Made by a program: the position numbers and the translations under genes
Notes under the pieces: generated by a model
The model's database searches: none
What the model was told of the DNA's origin: nothing
Seen by the model: only the letters and a program-made list of their open reading frames with translations
Source of the DNA: Archegozetes longisetosus
Taxonomy: Eukaryota > Arthropoda > Arachnida > Sarcoptiformes > Trhypochthoniidae
Assembly: GCA_018873245.2 (NCBI GenBank)
Contig: JAEMBT020000003.1
Coordinates: 226,001-290,000, forward strand
DNA: 64,000 nt
Direction: 5' to 3'
Shown here: positions 46,330-59,875 of the stretch, one piece after another
Numbering within the stretch: the stretch's first letter is position 1
Layout: each line of letters opens with the position of its first letter

Positions 46330-47949
46330 TTCTAAAGAAATCTTTTTATCGAAAGAGAAATATTCAATTTATTGTTGTCTGATTCGTATTTAGTATTACT
46401 GACGTGACTCCTCGATGGACACCATTTCACGCTCAGCACGTTATCCAACAGGACTTCAATAGTTTTTGCATTAATGCTGATTTCAAATCTATTAGAATTT
46501 GATTTCCACTCCAGACTTCTTTTTATTGATATTTCACTTAAAAAAAGAAAAATGTTTTGTTCAAAATATTTGTAAAAAATTGAAAAAGTCTAGTAAACAC
46601 AGTAAGAAACATTATAAAATTTCCAAATTTTCACTCTAAAGACTAAAATACTGTTCCAATAGTTATAGTAAAATCGCTTCTAATTCGCTATTATTTGGTC
46701 GATCGGTTCAAATAGGATTTAGCAAAGAATTTTACAGTGCGATCATTTTAAGATTTCGCGCCTAAAGCGTAGTGAAACAGTTTTACTATAAGAGATAAAC
46801 ACTTTAGGTTTTAAACATATATAACTGTTTATTCACAAATCTTATGGGAACATCTAAAGAATTGTGTTTGCGCTTCAAACTCCAAAAACTATAGAAGATC
46901 TGAAGCTTTGCATTACTAATGAAATCAGAGAAATAAGTACTGAAACTTTAACAAAAGTTTCTGATAATATGGTACGTCGCGCACGGCTTTGTCCGGACAT
47001 GAATGGTGGACACTTTCAGCAATTTTTATGATTAAATTTTATCTGTGAATAAATCAGTTATCTATGTTTAAAAACTGAAGTTTTATCTCATAGTGAAGCC
47101 GTTATGACTGCCTTTTAGGTGCGAACTCTTAAAATGATCGCACTGTGTATTAAAACGAATGTCAACTAAGGATCACTTGGTTCTTATAGAGTCGATTAAA
47201 TGATACTTACGTTCTGAAAACATTGAACTATTAGAACATTAATAATATTGAAAAATGGTTTAAAAGTTTGTAAAGGCAATAGTTTTGTTAATATCGATCG
47301 AAAGGAGTTTTAACTGAAGTGAAAGTTTATTAGAACTAAAACTCCGTTTATTTAGTGAATAGAACTGGAGCTCTAAGGAATATAATTGTTTAAATGAAAT
47401 CTTACTCTGAATTGTGTTTTAGTTTGATTTGCGTTTCATTTCTTTGCAAGATCAATTCAAAATTTGAAGTTCGCGCCAAAAATACTGTTCTCTTAATTTG
47501 ATTAAATGTTCTCATATTTAGTGTTAAATTATTGGGAGAAATGATTGTCTGTTCGGTCCAAATAATTGCAACTAAACAAATTGAAGTAAAAATATTTATT
47601 TCAAAACCATTTTTGACATCAATTCAATTGGATTTGACCTCAAATGAACACGTCTTTAAAAATGGTCTGAAATTCAGTCAAAATTAAGACAATATTGAGA
47701 ACGATTAATTCAATGCAAAAGTGTTTTATTGAAAAATGTTTAAGTTTTTGACAGTTTTTTTCAAAATGCAATTCAATTCTATTTATAGTTATTTCTACAT
47801 TTATTCGGTCTTCAATTTGAGGCCAAATTGATTCAAAAAATAAAGAAAAAAAGTTTTACAAAAGAAAAGTTTAGTTTTTAAATAATATCAATATTAGAAA
47901 GAAGTTTAGTTTTTGTGGCGTTTAATCTTTGGCCGATTTGCTGTCGGTT
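46330..47949. other. Intergenic, AT-rich, no gene seen
   Basis: Contains the upstream flank of the cysteine-pair gene and the 3' flank of the lipid transfer protein gene. No open frame with a domain and no clear repeat. Confidence 0.4.
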
Positions 47950-50900
47950 CTAATAAAACCTACTTTTAAGTGGTTCAATCACTTTTTGATCTAAAGTTTG
48001 CATCAATTGTTGGATTTTTGAGTTTTTCGTCGAATTCGTTTTAATGCTTTGCATCACTGCTCGCAATCTTCTCGAGTGAATGACTGGTGAACGCACTTCG
48101 ATCTGAATCTCTCCTCGAGATGGATCCCAAACCAGGACTCTTGAGGAAGAAGACCATGAAGATCTCGAGAAGATCAGGTCTCCAATTTCATTGGTTGACT
48201 GTTGAACGCGTGACCAATCGATTGAATCAACGTTTTCTTTAATCAACTCTTCGATAATTTGTTTCAAACATTTTACAAATGATTTCAAGTCTTGATTTGA
48301 TTCGATTATAGCTTCAACTGTTTGTTCGATCGATTCTTTATATTCTCTCAAATAGTGTCCTAAGAATTCCGGAACCGGAATTGTCGGAAGTGATCGGATA
48401 AGTTTACCGGAAGTAGTCAAAGCGAATCGATGTGTTCTCTGTGCAAACTCCAGACTCTTAGTCCACAACAGTTGAGTGACTGCTTTCCAGCCGTAGTTTT
48501 CCATCGCGTAAACCAATTGATAACAATTCTCCGAGTATTTACATTGTTTGCGGGCGCTTCTCAACAATGATCTGTAAGAGTACTGCACGCGATCCACAAT
48601 CCAATCGGGAAACATTTGATCGACGATTTTCGCGCTTTTCTCCTGGATCTGATTTGCGATTTCAGTGAAGTTCGGGACAAATTGTTGTAACTTTTCTAAA
48701 AATTGTTTAATTGATTCGAAGTTTTTGGCCAATTCTTGAAATGAATCTCCAAATTGGTCGGTGAACAAAGAAATAAAAGGAATAATTATGTCTTCAGCCA
48801 ATTGTTTTGTGATTATAACTGATTTATGTTTCAATTCTTGTGCCAATTCTGACGAATAAAATGGATCTTCATTTGCTGATTGTCCAGTACTATGAGCCAA
48901 AGATTCTAAGATTTGTCCCAATTTTTGCGGATTCCAATGCGCGTGAATTTTCATAGCTTTTTGAGATCTGGTGTCGATTTCTAACGATAAATCAACAGAT
49001 TTTTCTCCATCGGATTCAACGGATTCTGCGTTCAAGGCCAAAATGTTCTGGTTTTGAGTATTCAAACATAAACTCATTCGCTTTTCCTGGTTTCCATTCT
49101 TTTTGGAGTCAAATCTGGCGCACTCGCGATTTAGAGACAATCGAACTTCTCTCTCGGTATTTGTGTTTTCATCGGATATCAAAAGATTGGTCGCTATTTC
49201 GTTGTTTTCATGATTTTTGGCATAATTTCCTCCAATTCTGAACGAATTCTTTGAATCTCTAACAATGGCTTCGAATCGATTTCCGCCAGTAGTTTTCAAG
49301 AAATAAAATCCATTCTTTTCTGACCGTATCTGTTGATGTTTTGCCACAAAATTCCAGCGGATTGTCGCGATACGTGAACTGTTGACGAGAAATCGACTGC
49401 CTGGCGATCATGTGTTGAGATCGATACCGATAATGTTCTGTTGTGATTGTTCAACTTTTGCGCGTACGATTCAATATTCAGAGCGTTGTTAGGATTGCGC
49501 GTCACATCAATGAACAGTTTGGCGTCCAGTGGTTTGTCTTCACTTGGCTGTTTCCACGATAACGAAACCACTTTTGGATTTCTTCTGAATTTTGCTGAAC
49601 TTAGCTCGACCTTTGCAAACATGTCCTCATTTTTGTTGTTCAAAGTGAACAATGACTCCAAAAGTGGGTTTTCTTCTCTAGAATCTGGTTTGAAGTCCAT
49701 TTTGAACTGATGACCTTTGACATAAGCATAATCGGCTCTAATTTGCATAACCCTATTGGAAGGAAAGTGCAATTTAACGATCGTATCTTGAGCATTGTTT
49801 TCGCGCTCTGTTGTCATTGAGTCGAATCCGATTGAATGTGAATTGACTGAAACCAATAATTGATTTCGGATTTTGTTCAAAGTCTTTTTATTAGTCGACA
49901 GGTTAAGAATAGAGTGTTCGTATTTCTCGAATTGTTGGATTTTCTCAAACAATGAGTACTGAATCTGTACTTCTGTTCCCAGCTTAGTCAGACTGAACAT
50001 AACCTTCTCGGGAACGGGCGTCCATTTTTGCATTCTTACGGCGACGGCCACGTCAACACATTTCTCATTCGAGCACAGCTTGACCGATGATTTCTTTTCA
50101 TTGTTGGCGCGATCCTTTGAAGCAGAGAAAGTGATCTCAATCGGAGAAAATTGCTTTCCATTTGCGTTCAACACGTATTGCAATGAGTTCGAACCAAATT
50201 GTGATTCGAGTGACGCGCGGGCCAGTTCTGCGCCGTGACCGCTCACTACTCCCCGTCCACTCCATGATTGTCCGGATTTTTCAGCCTTCAGTTCTGTCGC
50301 AAAAACTTCTCTGAAATTGTATTTAGCGTTCGTTTCGAACGAGATTTCGTTCGAATTCTTTCTCGCCTTAGCGTTGAATTCAAGACTTGGTGTGAAAACA
50401 GATTCGAGTCTCGCGTTAATACTCATGCCTTCTCTTAAGTTCTGTCCGTTTAATTTGGCTGAAAAATCGAATTTTCTCTCGGCATTTGAATCGACAACTG
50501 CTGAAACTTCTTTATTCATAACAAAGCGAGCATTCGCTCGAATCGATGGAACTTGTTCTAAATTGGATTTCATGTCGAAAATGGCACCTGACTCGGTCAA
50601 ACCTGACTTCAATTCCATTTGTTTTCCATTTTGATTCATAGCATTCAAAGTGAACTGTTTTTCAGATTTTTCCAAAAGGAAATTAACAGACTGTCCCTGA
50701 ATGGTGGGCGTGTCCACATTTATTACTCCCTTCACTTGATCGCGTGATTCCTGTTTCAAATCGACTGATACTTTGTACTGTTGAGACAGTCCCTGATTGG
50801 CCTTCACTTCTGCGAACCATTGGTTGGATGTTTTTCTTTGACTGAAAGTCACTTTATATTCGAGTTGAGGGTTTCTTGGAGCATTTGTTTGAAATGATGC

Positions 50901-53900
50901 GACGACCCCATTACTTCCGTATTGTTCATTATTCAGTTTGCCGTTGAATTGTGCGCCAAATTTGATTTGGTTGGCTTCCAAATACTGCCACTTGCACTCA
51001 ATCTCTCCGTTCTGAATCACATGATACGCTTTGAAGGTCAGTGAATCGCGACTTGGGTTCTCGTGCGGAACATAATCGATGGTCAGTTCGTGCGGTCCAT
51101 TAACTAGGCTTTTGGCGTTCATTTGTGACAAAAACTTCAACAGATTTTGCGCGTAATTCGCCTCCATAGATACCACTAATTGTTGGTTTGAGCTCCAACT
51201 CGAACCTTCCCGTCTAGCACTGAAGTCGAGCACCAGTCTCTGATTTGGGTCTTTATCGGCGTCCCACGAGACATCAGCATGAAATCCGTTATTACTGTTG
51301 GGGTTGATGGCAACTGAAGCCAATAGATGTCTGCCGTTTCTCAGCTTTGACCTATAATCAACTGAAGCTGTCTTTTGAACAAGATTCACGTTAGATTTTG
51401 ATACGAAATGAGGGATTTCTAAATCAAATTGATTGTCGTGATCGCGAGACAATTCTGCGTTCAAATGAGCGATAAGTCTATTGTTTTGATTAGTTTTTGA
51501 CTGAAATTGAAATTTATTTCCGGCGAACTTAACGTTTGATTTGTGGTCCAATGAATTAGTGTCAAATTCAAGTTTTGCTGATTTTTGCGAAGGATTTACT
51601 ACTAGTTCAGTGTTGATTAGAGGAGAGTTAAGGTTCAAATGAGACGCTAATTCTCTCCTATTTAAGGCTGAATTCAAGTTCACCAGTTGCTGACCCGATC
51701 GAGTGGTCAATGATTGCAATTTGTATCCGTCTTTATCGGCAATCAGTTCCGATTGGTGTCCAAGTGGGTCAACTCTTACTTCAATCTTCGCTCTCTTTTG
51801 GGGCTCGTATTCCAGATTCGCGTTTGAGTTTTGGGTCACAATTGAAAAGTGTGATCTTTGACCTGAGATCAGACAAAAGTTTTATTAGTTTTCATATTTA
51901 GAACACGTTTAGAGCAACTTTACCGATTTTTGGCGTCAAATAGGAATCGATTTTCGCGACATTTTGTCCCATATTGTCGGTTCTTGACTTAACTGCTAAT
52001 GAATTTGAATCCATTTGAATGTCTGTCACGTGGTTGTATTGTCTCGATTTGGCCTCAATATTCAAACTCTTTTGTCTTGAATTAAAGGGATTGGCTCTCA
52101 CTTTTGCCTCTAACTGTTGTCCGTATTTGACTTCAAGATTCGAAGGATTTGATTGACTGTCGTGATAATAGTTCGCGTCCAACGACAGAATGTTTTCTCC
52201 ATTGAAAGCGCGATCAGTTCTTGATTTCAAACTGTAATGGTTTGATCTCTGGTCGGCCTCTAATTCGGTCAGATGATTGACAGGGACGGACGCGTGTTTG
52301 CCCTGGAATTCAACCTTCAATTTAGGACTTATTTCATTTCTGATGACTTGAATTTGTGAATCAAACAGAGGAGTTTTGGCTGAAATCATTGAATGCTTTT
52401 GTGGCGAATGTTTTCCTAAGATACTATAGTATCGATCGTCCTCATTCTTTAATTGAGTTCTTGAGTCCAATTGCCATTCATTGATTGGTTGATCCCACTG
52501 AACTTGTGACACGTGATCATATTCCGGACAATTCCATTCAAATTTCGCGTTCTCATATGGTTTAGCCTTCAATTGGGTCACGACCTGAGGGGTCACTAAG
52601 CGGATATTGGATTCTTCGTCTCGCGATAACAATGCGTTCAAACTCGCCAAATTGTTGCCTCTTTGCTCGGTTCGCGATTCGATGATTACTATTTGTTTGA
52701 GAGAAAGTTTATATGGGTTTAAAAGTTTTTCACATATTTAGCGGCTGAGCAAAGTTTAGTAAATGTCCTAAAAACTAACTCTGAAGAGAGAAAACCTATT
52801 CAAACTCACCCTTATTTGGCTCTGTTGTAATTTTGGACATGTGTTCATATTGTGATCGTTTTGATTTCAGACCAATTTTACCGAATGGTTGGCCGACGAG
52901 TTGTCCCTCCAGTTGAGCGTTTATTCTTTGAGTGTCCAGATTCAGTGAGTGCAAGCCATTGTTGTATTGGTAGTCTAAATCCGCGACTTGCTGTCTACTC
53001 TTCAGAGTGTTTGAAACCAGTTTCACCTCTAATGGATTCCATTGAACCGAAGATTTGTGTGAAATCTGAGCAGTTTTCAGTTCCAAATTTGCGGCCTTTT
53101 GTCTTTGGTGTGTCGTTGCATCCATTGAAACTACAGTTTGCGGCAATTCCACGTTAAGGAATGATCGGTCCCTTCGGGCTAATTGACCGTCGATCGAAAC
53201 GAAACGCTTTCCCTTGGATTCTGTGTTTGACTTGAGAGAAACGAAACGATTGATTGGATCGTAATTATAGTTTGTTACGTGAGACCATTCGCTACTCGGG
53301 GATCGCATTTCAATATTAGCGGTCTTTCTGTCGCTTATTGTGTCCAAGTCTACTCTTCCTTCAAATGGATCCGAATTGATGACAATTCTTGATGGATCTA
53401 TTTTGGAGATATGACTTTCGACCTGTAATTACGACAAATCAAAGTTAGTTTTCAAAAGTTTGGAAAAGCCTTGCGAAAAGTTTCTTTAGAACATGACTCA
53501 CAGCAAACACATTTCTTGCGTTTCGTTTTGTATCGGATTTCAGAGCAAAAGAAGTTCTTGGGACCATTTCTACATTGGATTTGTGATGATATTTGTCAGA
53601 AGAGACTTCAATAGAGGCCAATTGGGGGATGGAATGTGGGTTTACGTCGAGTTTGGTTTGGATTCCGTTCAGATCGACGTTGACTTTTGAGGGGCCGTTT
53701 CGTGATAAGATCGACTCATAGTTGTAGATCTGACTTCCCCCGTAATTGACCCTTGATTTCAAATGCAAGTCATTTCTGGTCATTTTCAGCAAACCCGTGT
53801 GTCTTATCGAGTGTTGACTGTTAGGTGTCTTCAGTTCTGCGTCGACCTCGTGATGCGTTCGTCCCGAATCCGATTTGATCTTGTAGTTGTAGTTCAAAGT

Positions 53901-56900
53901 GGCCACTTTACCGGTCTGCCATTGAACAGAAGTCTTGCCATTGTATTCGTTTGGTGCCATTTCCTTCAGTTCGTCGTGGTAGGACATTTCCCGTTTCGCG
54001 CTCTTAAGGGACGCGTCCATCGATAAGTGGAGTGGCGATCGCGAAATGTGTCTGTATTGGAATTGACCTCGAATGTCGTTCTCCTTGCGGCCAGTTCTGT
54101 CTTTTCCGACGAGCTCCACGTTGTATTTGGGTCCTTCAGTTGCTCTTCTATTGAGGTCCGCATTCGCTCTCAGCTCGTAGTTCACGTCGAAAGGCGTCGC
54201 TTCGATGACTAAAGTGTTTTCGACTTTCTGCTCATTTGAGTTTTGGTTTTGAGTATATTTGGAGACCTGCAACAAATGGATTTTGTCTTTTAATTGTTGT
54301 TTCCACGCGATCGTCAACTCATTCTCGAGGTGTTCGAACGGTTTCTTCAACAGATTGTACGCCAAATGGAAGTTGAATTTTGGAAATTGGGTAGAAGTCA
54401 GTTCACCGAAGGCTGACATTTTGGTCAATTGTGATTGAGTTAGGTTTTGCAATTTGGCCGACAGTTTGACGGATTCTTTCTTTTGTTTGTTCAATTTGTA
54501 TTCAACTGTGAAATCAGTCATCATATGTTTTTGAGCCTTGTCTCCGACTCCGATGACTCTCAATTCAATTCCCGGTAAATTCAAAGTCACATCTGATGAA
54601 ACTCTGAAGTCGTTGGATTTTTTTTCGCCTAAAAAGTGATATTTTTCTAATCAAATTGCAACGAAATTGATATTTGGTTAGATTTGATTGAATACCTTCT
54701 CTAACAAACGATCCCTTAAGGAATTGCTTTTGATTTCCCTCTAAATTGATTTGCAACTGGTTTTTACGGCCTTTAGAGACGGAAACGCTTCCCTGAAGAG
54801 CAATCGGTTCACTTTCGGGTCCCATTTGAATCCTAATTTTTGGTCTGTATTCCTTTTTCTGACCTCTGGTCTGGTTATCTATTCCTGCATCCAATGAAAA
54901 CTGTTTTTGTCCGTCATTCGACACCTCTAACTGAACCGCTTTCTCCTTATCCTCGTTACGAATAGAGGCCGATGCGGACCATCTCTTCCATGGACTTCTC
55001 AATTGGATTTTGGCTTCTTTTTTGCCGTTTCTCGGATTAGTCAGTTGTAATTCCAGTGAAATTTCTCGATCGACTTCACTGTTGGGCGTGTTAACCGCTG
55101 CTCTAAAGACTTGCATTTCGTTTGCATTCATTGGCGGCATTTCGAGAGACATTTCGAAAGATTTCATCGATTTGTCGGTCTTAATGATCGAAATTTCGGC
55201 ATTTATTGGTCCCATCGGTAGAACTGGTTTCGAATACGCCCATTCAGAACAGACGGCAATTCCTATAAAAAGTTTTAATCATTAGAACTTGTCAAAGTTT
55301 TTAAAACCTTTTCTAAAATGCATTTCTCACCCAATGGTTTGTTCATGGCTTGGGTACATGTCTTCTGATTCTTTTGTGAATTTCCTCTAATAGTCTTTCT
55401 CTGTCCTGATTGGTCTCTTTCATAAACACGTGCCTCAAACTTAGCCAACGACTGCTTCTCTTTTGGTAAGTTGACCTTAACATTGACAATACGTCCGTCT
55501 CTGATTTGCGCTCTAGTGTCCAACACCGGTGCAGAACTGAATCGTGACACGAATTCCAGAGCTTTCTTATTATTCTTGGCTTCAAACTCGATGGCGGCCT
55601 CGACCTGAACAGCAACTGATGGCAACACTAAAGCTTCCATCACCGCAGAAGACCATTGCCTTCCGTCCAACTTGAGATCCGCTTTAAGTCCTGTCACAAC
55701 AGTGGTATTGAGTCTTAAACTCATCGGTAATCCATTAGTCGTCGGCAGTTCAATGCGAGTGTTGATAGGAATGACAGCAAACGCTCTATCGATCTCAATC
55801 CTGTTCTCCAATTGTTGTTTCAGTTCCCACAAGACTTGACGTAACTCTAAGTCCATGTCTTTCGCGTCCACAAACACAACCGTTTTCCCGTCGACTTTGA
55901 CGCTCATTTGCAAGACAACATTTTGTGATTGGATCTGATTTTCTTCGCTGACAAAAATCTCGACGATTTCTTTGACCAGTTTCGGCAAATTGTTGGAATT
56001 TCGTCTGACTTTTTGCTGAATCAATTGGTCCAAACCGACCTGTCTAAGTTGCAGCTGGAATAGTTGCGATACTTTACCCAAAGCTGGAACTGTCACGTTG
56101 AATGTTAGCGATCGTGGAGCACGTGACTCTTTCTCGACTACGAGGTCTGCTTCGAGTGCGACCCCTATTTGACTGGTTTCGTGCAAATAAGACACTTCAA
56201 AGTTTCTCGAGTTTCCAAATTTGTTTTCCGGTGACTTGAATTGTGGCGCATCCGATGGCAGAACGTCTCTTTTGTGCGGATCCGAAGTCTCTCTTAAGTT
56301 CTTTTGATGACTTCTCACATAGTTGACAACGTTTTCGTTTCTATTCTCCTCTCGCCTTATTTGATCTCTTATTTGTTCCACTTGTTGTCTGGAGGCTCCA
56401 GACATGACAATTGTCTTATAGGCTGCAATTCTGACTTCGTTCGATTCGGACTGTTGTCTAAAGACTTCCAATAATTGTTGTCTAATTTGGTCGTCGCCGG
56501 CTTCAGTTAAGGCCTGAATTGCTGAAACTCTGACGCCTTGTTTTTGTCTCGAATTTGTGGCCAATTCTACCAAAACCTGTTTTGCTGTTTGGTGCGACTC
56601 AACGCCAATATTCTCCAAAGACTTGACCAGGGAAATGGTTTCTGCAGCATTTCTCGAGTTTTGGATTCTCTGAACGATCGCATCAATTGATTGTCTGACC
56701 ACGTGACTGATTTGTTGTCCATTTCCTGGCTGTTGAACTTTCAGGTTGTGAATGAGACCAGAAATGCCTAAAACGACTTGTCGGGGAGTGTTGTGTGATT
56801 GGAGAAGTGGTAAAAGGGCTTTCAAAGACTGTTGACTAGGGTTTGAAGTGAACGCCATTAAAGAGAAGAGATAAGAGGCTCGAGTTTTACTGATTTTCTG

Positions 56901-58278
56901 TGATTTGTATGAATTCACCAAAACCTGAACCGATCCCTCACTTGTGGCCAAAGCCGATGCGTCCAAGAAGAGATCTCTCAGTTTGGGTGAGGAACAGATT
57001 TCTCCGCTTTCGACTGAAGAATAAACTCTTTGAATTTTTGATTGCGAGACTTGTTGTAATGCCTGAACCAGTTGTGGGAATGATTGAGTCGTTTCTGGAG
57101 ATAAGACATCGTTGTCGATTTGAGAACAAATGCCTCGCAGTAAAGACATTAACTCCGATTCATCCCATTCTTGGTATGCATTTCTTGAGGACACTTTCGA
57201 AGACATTAGGAGCTGATGTTTTTCGAACTGCTGAACGCGTTTCGCCGATAATCCGGTGATTTGTTTCTCAAATCTAAGGTTAAGACTCGATTCGACGGCA
57301 ATACTTGACGGCCAAAACAACTGTTGTTCCTGACATGTCGAAGCGATGACCATATCTTTGTCAATGGTTTGGGAACAACTGAACGAAGAGTTTACAATTG
57401 GAACCGAGTTTCTGACGACTTCATTGAGTCCATATTGACGCGGGAAAAATCCGATTTGTGTCTGTTGTCGATCGGCGCCTGAGAAAAGTTTGAGAAAAAA
57501 TGGTTTTTAGAACTTATTTCGCACAAATTTCTCAAAACTTCTCAAAATCTTACATTTGTTCAAAGCCTTTGATTTTTGCATAACAATTGTGGCATATCTT
57601 CGACTTATTGGCTCGTAAATTGTCTCACAATTTCCCAAAATATCAGTTTCCAAAACCTTATTAAATGTGAATAATAATAGTTATAGCTGTTAACACTGTG
57701 TTAAACTTATTCAACAATAGTATAACTTACAATAGACTTAGTTTGAGTTGATTTGGCGGTCATTTGAAGTGCAGAAATAATAGATTTCTTGACATTAATG
57801 GCCCACAACTCATCCTCAACTGACGGACAAACACCAACAATCTTTCCGTCATCGAAACCGAATTGAAGCGGCTGTGACTCTAATTGTTGCTTGAGATCGA
57901 ATTGGTTCTCAACGCCCGTCAACTGGACGTCTCGCAATTGGAGAGACATCTCGCACGACGAATGTTGCGACAATTCGACTCTGGCTTTAATTCCGACCGA
58001 TTGTAAGCCCTGTCCATACGATCCATAACTGATTTGAGTGTTTGTTTCCAATTCGTAATAATAGGTCTTTCCGACATCGTATCGGATCAAAAGTGGGTCT
58101 GAATTACAGGTTTGAGCGCAAGAACTCGATTCCCATTGAACAGGAACTAAAACAGCAATTGTTCAAGCATTAATTATTTTAACTAATTAAAAACTCTGTT
58201 AATAGAAATACCAGTAAAAGCACTGCAGAAAAGCGTGAATAAAAGAACACACGTTGAAATCATTTTGTTTGGCTCCAT
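47950..58278 (-). CDS. Large lipid transfer protein (apolipophorin/vitellogenin superfamily), 9 exons, about 3,240 aa
   Basis: Secreted lipid carrier related to apolipophorin and to the mite group 14 (M-177-type) proteins. Exons on the minus strand: 58278-58212, 58146-57731, 57656-57554, 57478-55331, 55262-54696, 54628-53502, 53422-52810, 52688-51924 and 51862-47950; junctions are GT-AG and in phase. A signal peptide lies in exon 1 (MISTCVLLFTLFCSAFTG). Exons 2-4 encode the vitellogenin N / lipovitellin module: KTYYYELET, VLETDILGNCETIYEP, ALNKCADRQQ, then alpha-helical LVQALQQVSQ and LRGICSQ regions. The rest is beta-rich lipid-binding sequence with repeats, ending in a helical region (FYSSELAQELKHKSVII; CKYSENCYQLVYAMENYGWK). 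I see no von Willebrand D domain at the C-terminus. The last exon has a one-base frame break near 49359-49372; the two halves overlap as open frames of 847 and 465 codons. Confidence 0.88.
49355..49375 (-). other. Frame break in the lipid transfer protein gene
   Basis: The upstream frame reads ...DFSSTVHVS and then drifts to a stop 16-18 codons later. The downstream frame reads IRWNFVAKHQQIRSEKNG from the same bases. One extra base near GTATCGCGACAATCC on the minus strand would join them. No GT-AG pair with matching phase and reasonable length is present. Confidence 0.65.
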
Positions 58279-58390
58279 ATCTGTAGAGAATGGACTCCAA
58301 AAACAAAAGAATAAAAGTTTTGTTAAAAAATGTTTGACTTGTTATGAGAAACAAGTTCTGAATGGTTTGAATCGATGCTTTTAGAGGCTA

Positions 58391-58396
58391 TTTATA
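58391..58396 (-). promoter_or_regulatory. TATA box of the lipid transfer protein gene
   Basis: Minus-strand GTATAAATAG lies about 115 bp upstream of the ATG at 58278, with no closer alternative. It is a good TATA match for a strongly expressed secreted protein. Confidence 0.55.
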
Positions 58397-59828
58397 CTCA
58401 AAAGGTCTTTGCGTTCAATTCAAGAGTGATCTGGAGTCCAAAAGACATTCAATTGAAGAGCTATTGGCAACAAATATGAGATAATAAGAGATAAGGAAAA
58501 CTCTAAAAATTGATCACATTTTCAACGATCAGCAATTTTGCTTCTTTTGATAATTGCGTTGCGTTTAGCTCCAAAACTTTTTTGTTTAAAGGACTTCTTC
58601 AATTGTTTGGAACCACGTTTAGGGCTTTAATTGTTTTTTTAAATGTTTACTAAAAGCGCTTTCATTTGTTCATAAGTTGTGTTTCGAACAATTGTCGCGA
58701 TTTGTCTGTTAGAAAGTTTGCAAAAAATAGTGTAAAAGTTGTCGGAAATTTGTTTAAAAAAGTGCAAATTTGCAGCAAATCAATTCCATTGTTATTCTGT
58801 TATCTCATTTGAATTCAAGAATTTTCTCTCGAAATAATCTTTTATTTTCTTAATCTTACACTCAATTGAATGACACATAAAGTAATGAAAAGTTTTGCAA
58901 ATTTAGTGCAAAGTCATCAAACTCTGAAATGACTTCTCTGTTGAAGTGTTTTTCTGCTTATGATATGAAAACTGAAATCCAATCGAACCCAAGTCTTATC
59001 TCATCTTTATTTCTGACATTATTTTGTTGAGATATAAAATGTCAAAGAAGTGCAGAATAGTTACCAACCACTCGACTCTCAGCCCCGTTAGATGTGCTGC
59101 ACGTGATTGCCTTTCGAGTGTTTTCTTAAACTTTGATCTCTCCTTCTTTTACTTTCTTTCATAACACGTGCGTTCAAACCAAACGCTGATTTAATCGAAA
59201 ATAGTTGTAAAAGTTTTCTTTAAGCTTAACAATATTTTTCTAGTTATCGGAATATGCGTTTTGAAAATGCGTTTTACTTATTGTATTCATTGTCATCACT
59301 CGTATTAATATTATTTAAGAGTTTTCTCTAAAAGAAAGATATCACATTATCAATTCTTATCTTTTCTATTAATTATATTTCTTTCAAAAAAGGTTTATTC
59401 AACTATTGCTTATGGTCTTTTTCATTATTTTTGAAATGCAGCCAACATTATTTTATCGTCAAATAATTGGGTATTATATTTATTAATTAATAAGATGTTT
59501 AAAGTTCTTAACAAGCTTTTAGTAAGTTCTTAAAAATGTTCTAAAGGATTTTCAATTAAGGTTTGAGCGATGCAGAAGTCAATGAACTTTCGAAATGTTA
59601 TTTCAATTCTTGAAATTTCAATCATTCGGTTGAGAATAAGAAATCAATAAAAGAAATCAGTTCTCAAATGAGATACCAATGAGTTAATCTTTTGTTGACA
59701 AAAATGTTGTTTTTATTTGTTTTAATCCCAAAACTGTTTAAGAGTTGAGTCAACACAACAAAAGAGACCAAAAGTCAAATTAAATTATCTAATATTGAGA
59801 TAAACTTTAATTTGTGTTCATTATCACA

Positions 59829-59875
59829 AACACTTCTCTCTCTCTCTCTCTCTCCCTCTCTCTCTCTCTCTCTCA
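59829..59875. repeat. TC/GA microsatellite
   Basis: An almost pure (TC)n run of about 45 bp, equivalent to GAGA on the minus strand. Confidence 0.92.

Noticed and set aside
45983-46382. Plus-strand frames over the cysteine-pair gene
   Set aside because: They are shorter and without splice consistency; the minus strand has longer frames and a phase-matched exon 2-3 junction.
53445-54212. Several plus-strand frames of 60-90 codons inside the lipid transfer gene
   Set aside because: They are antisense shadows of exon 6, whose frame and splice sites are clear.
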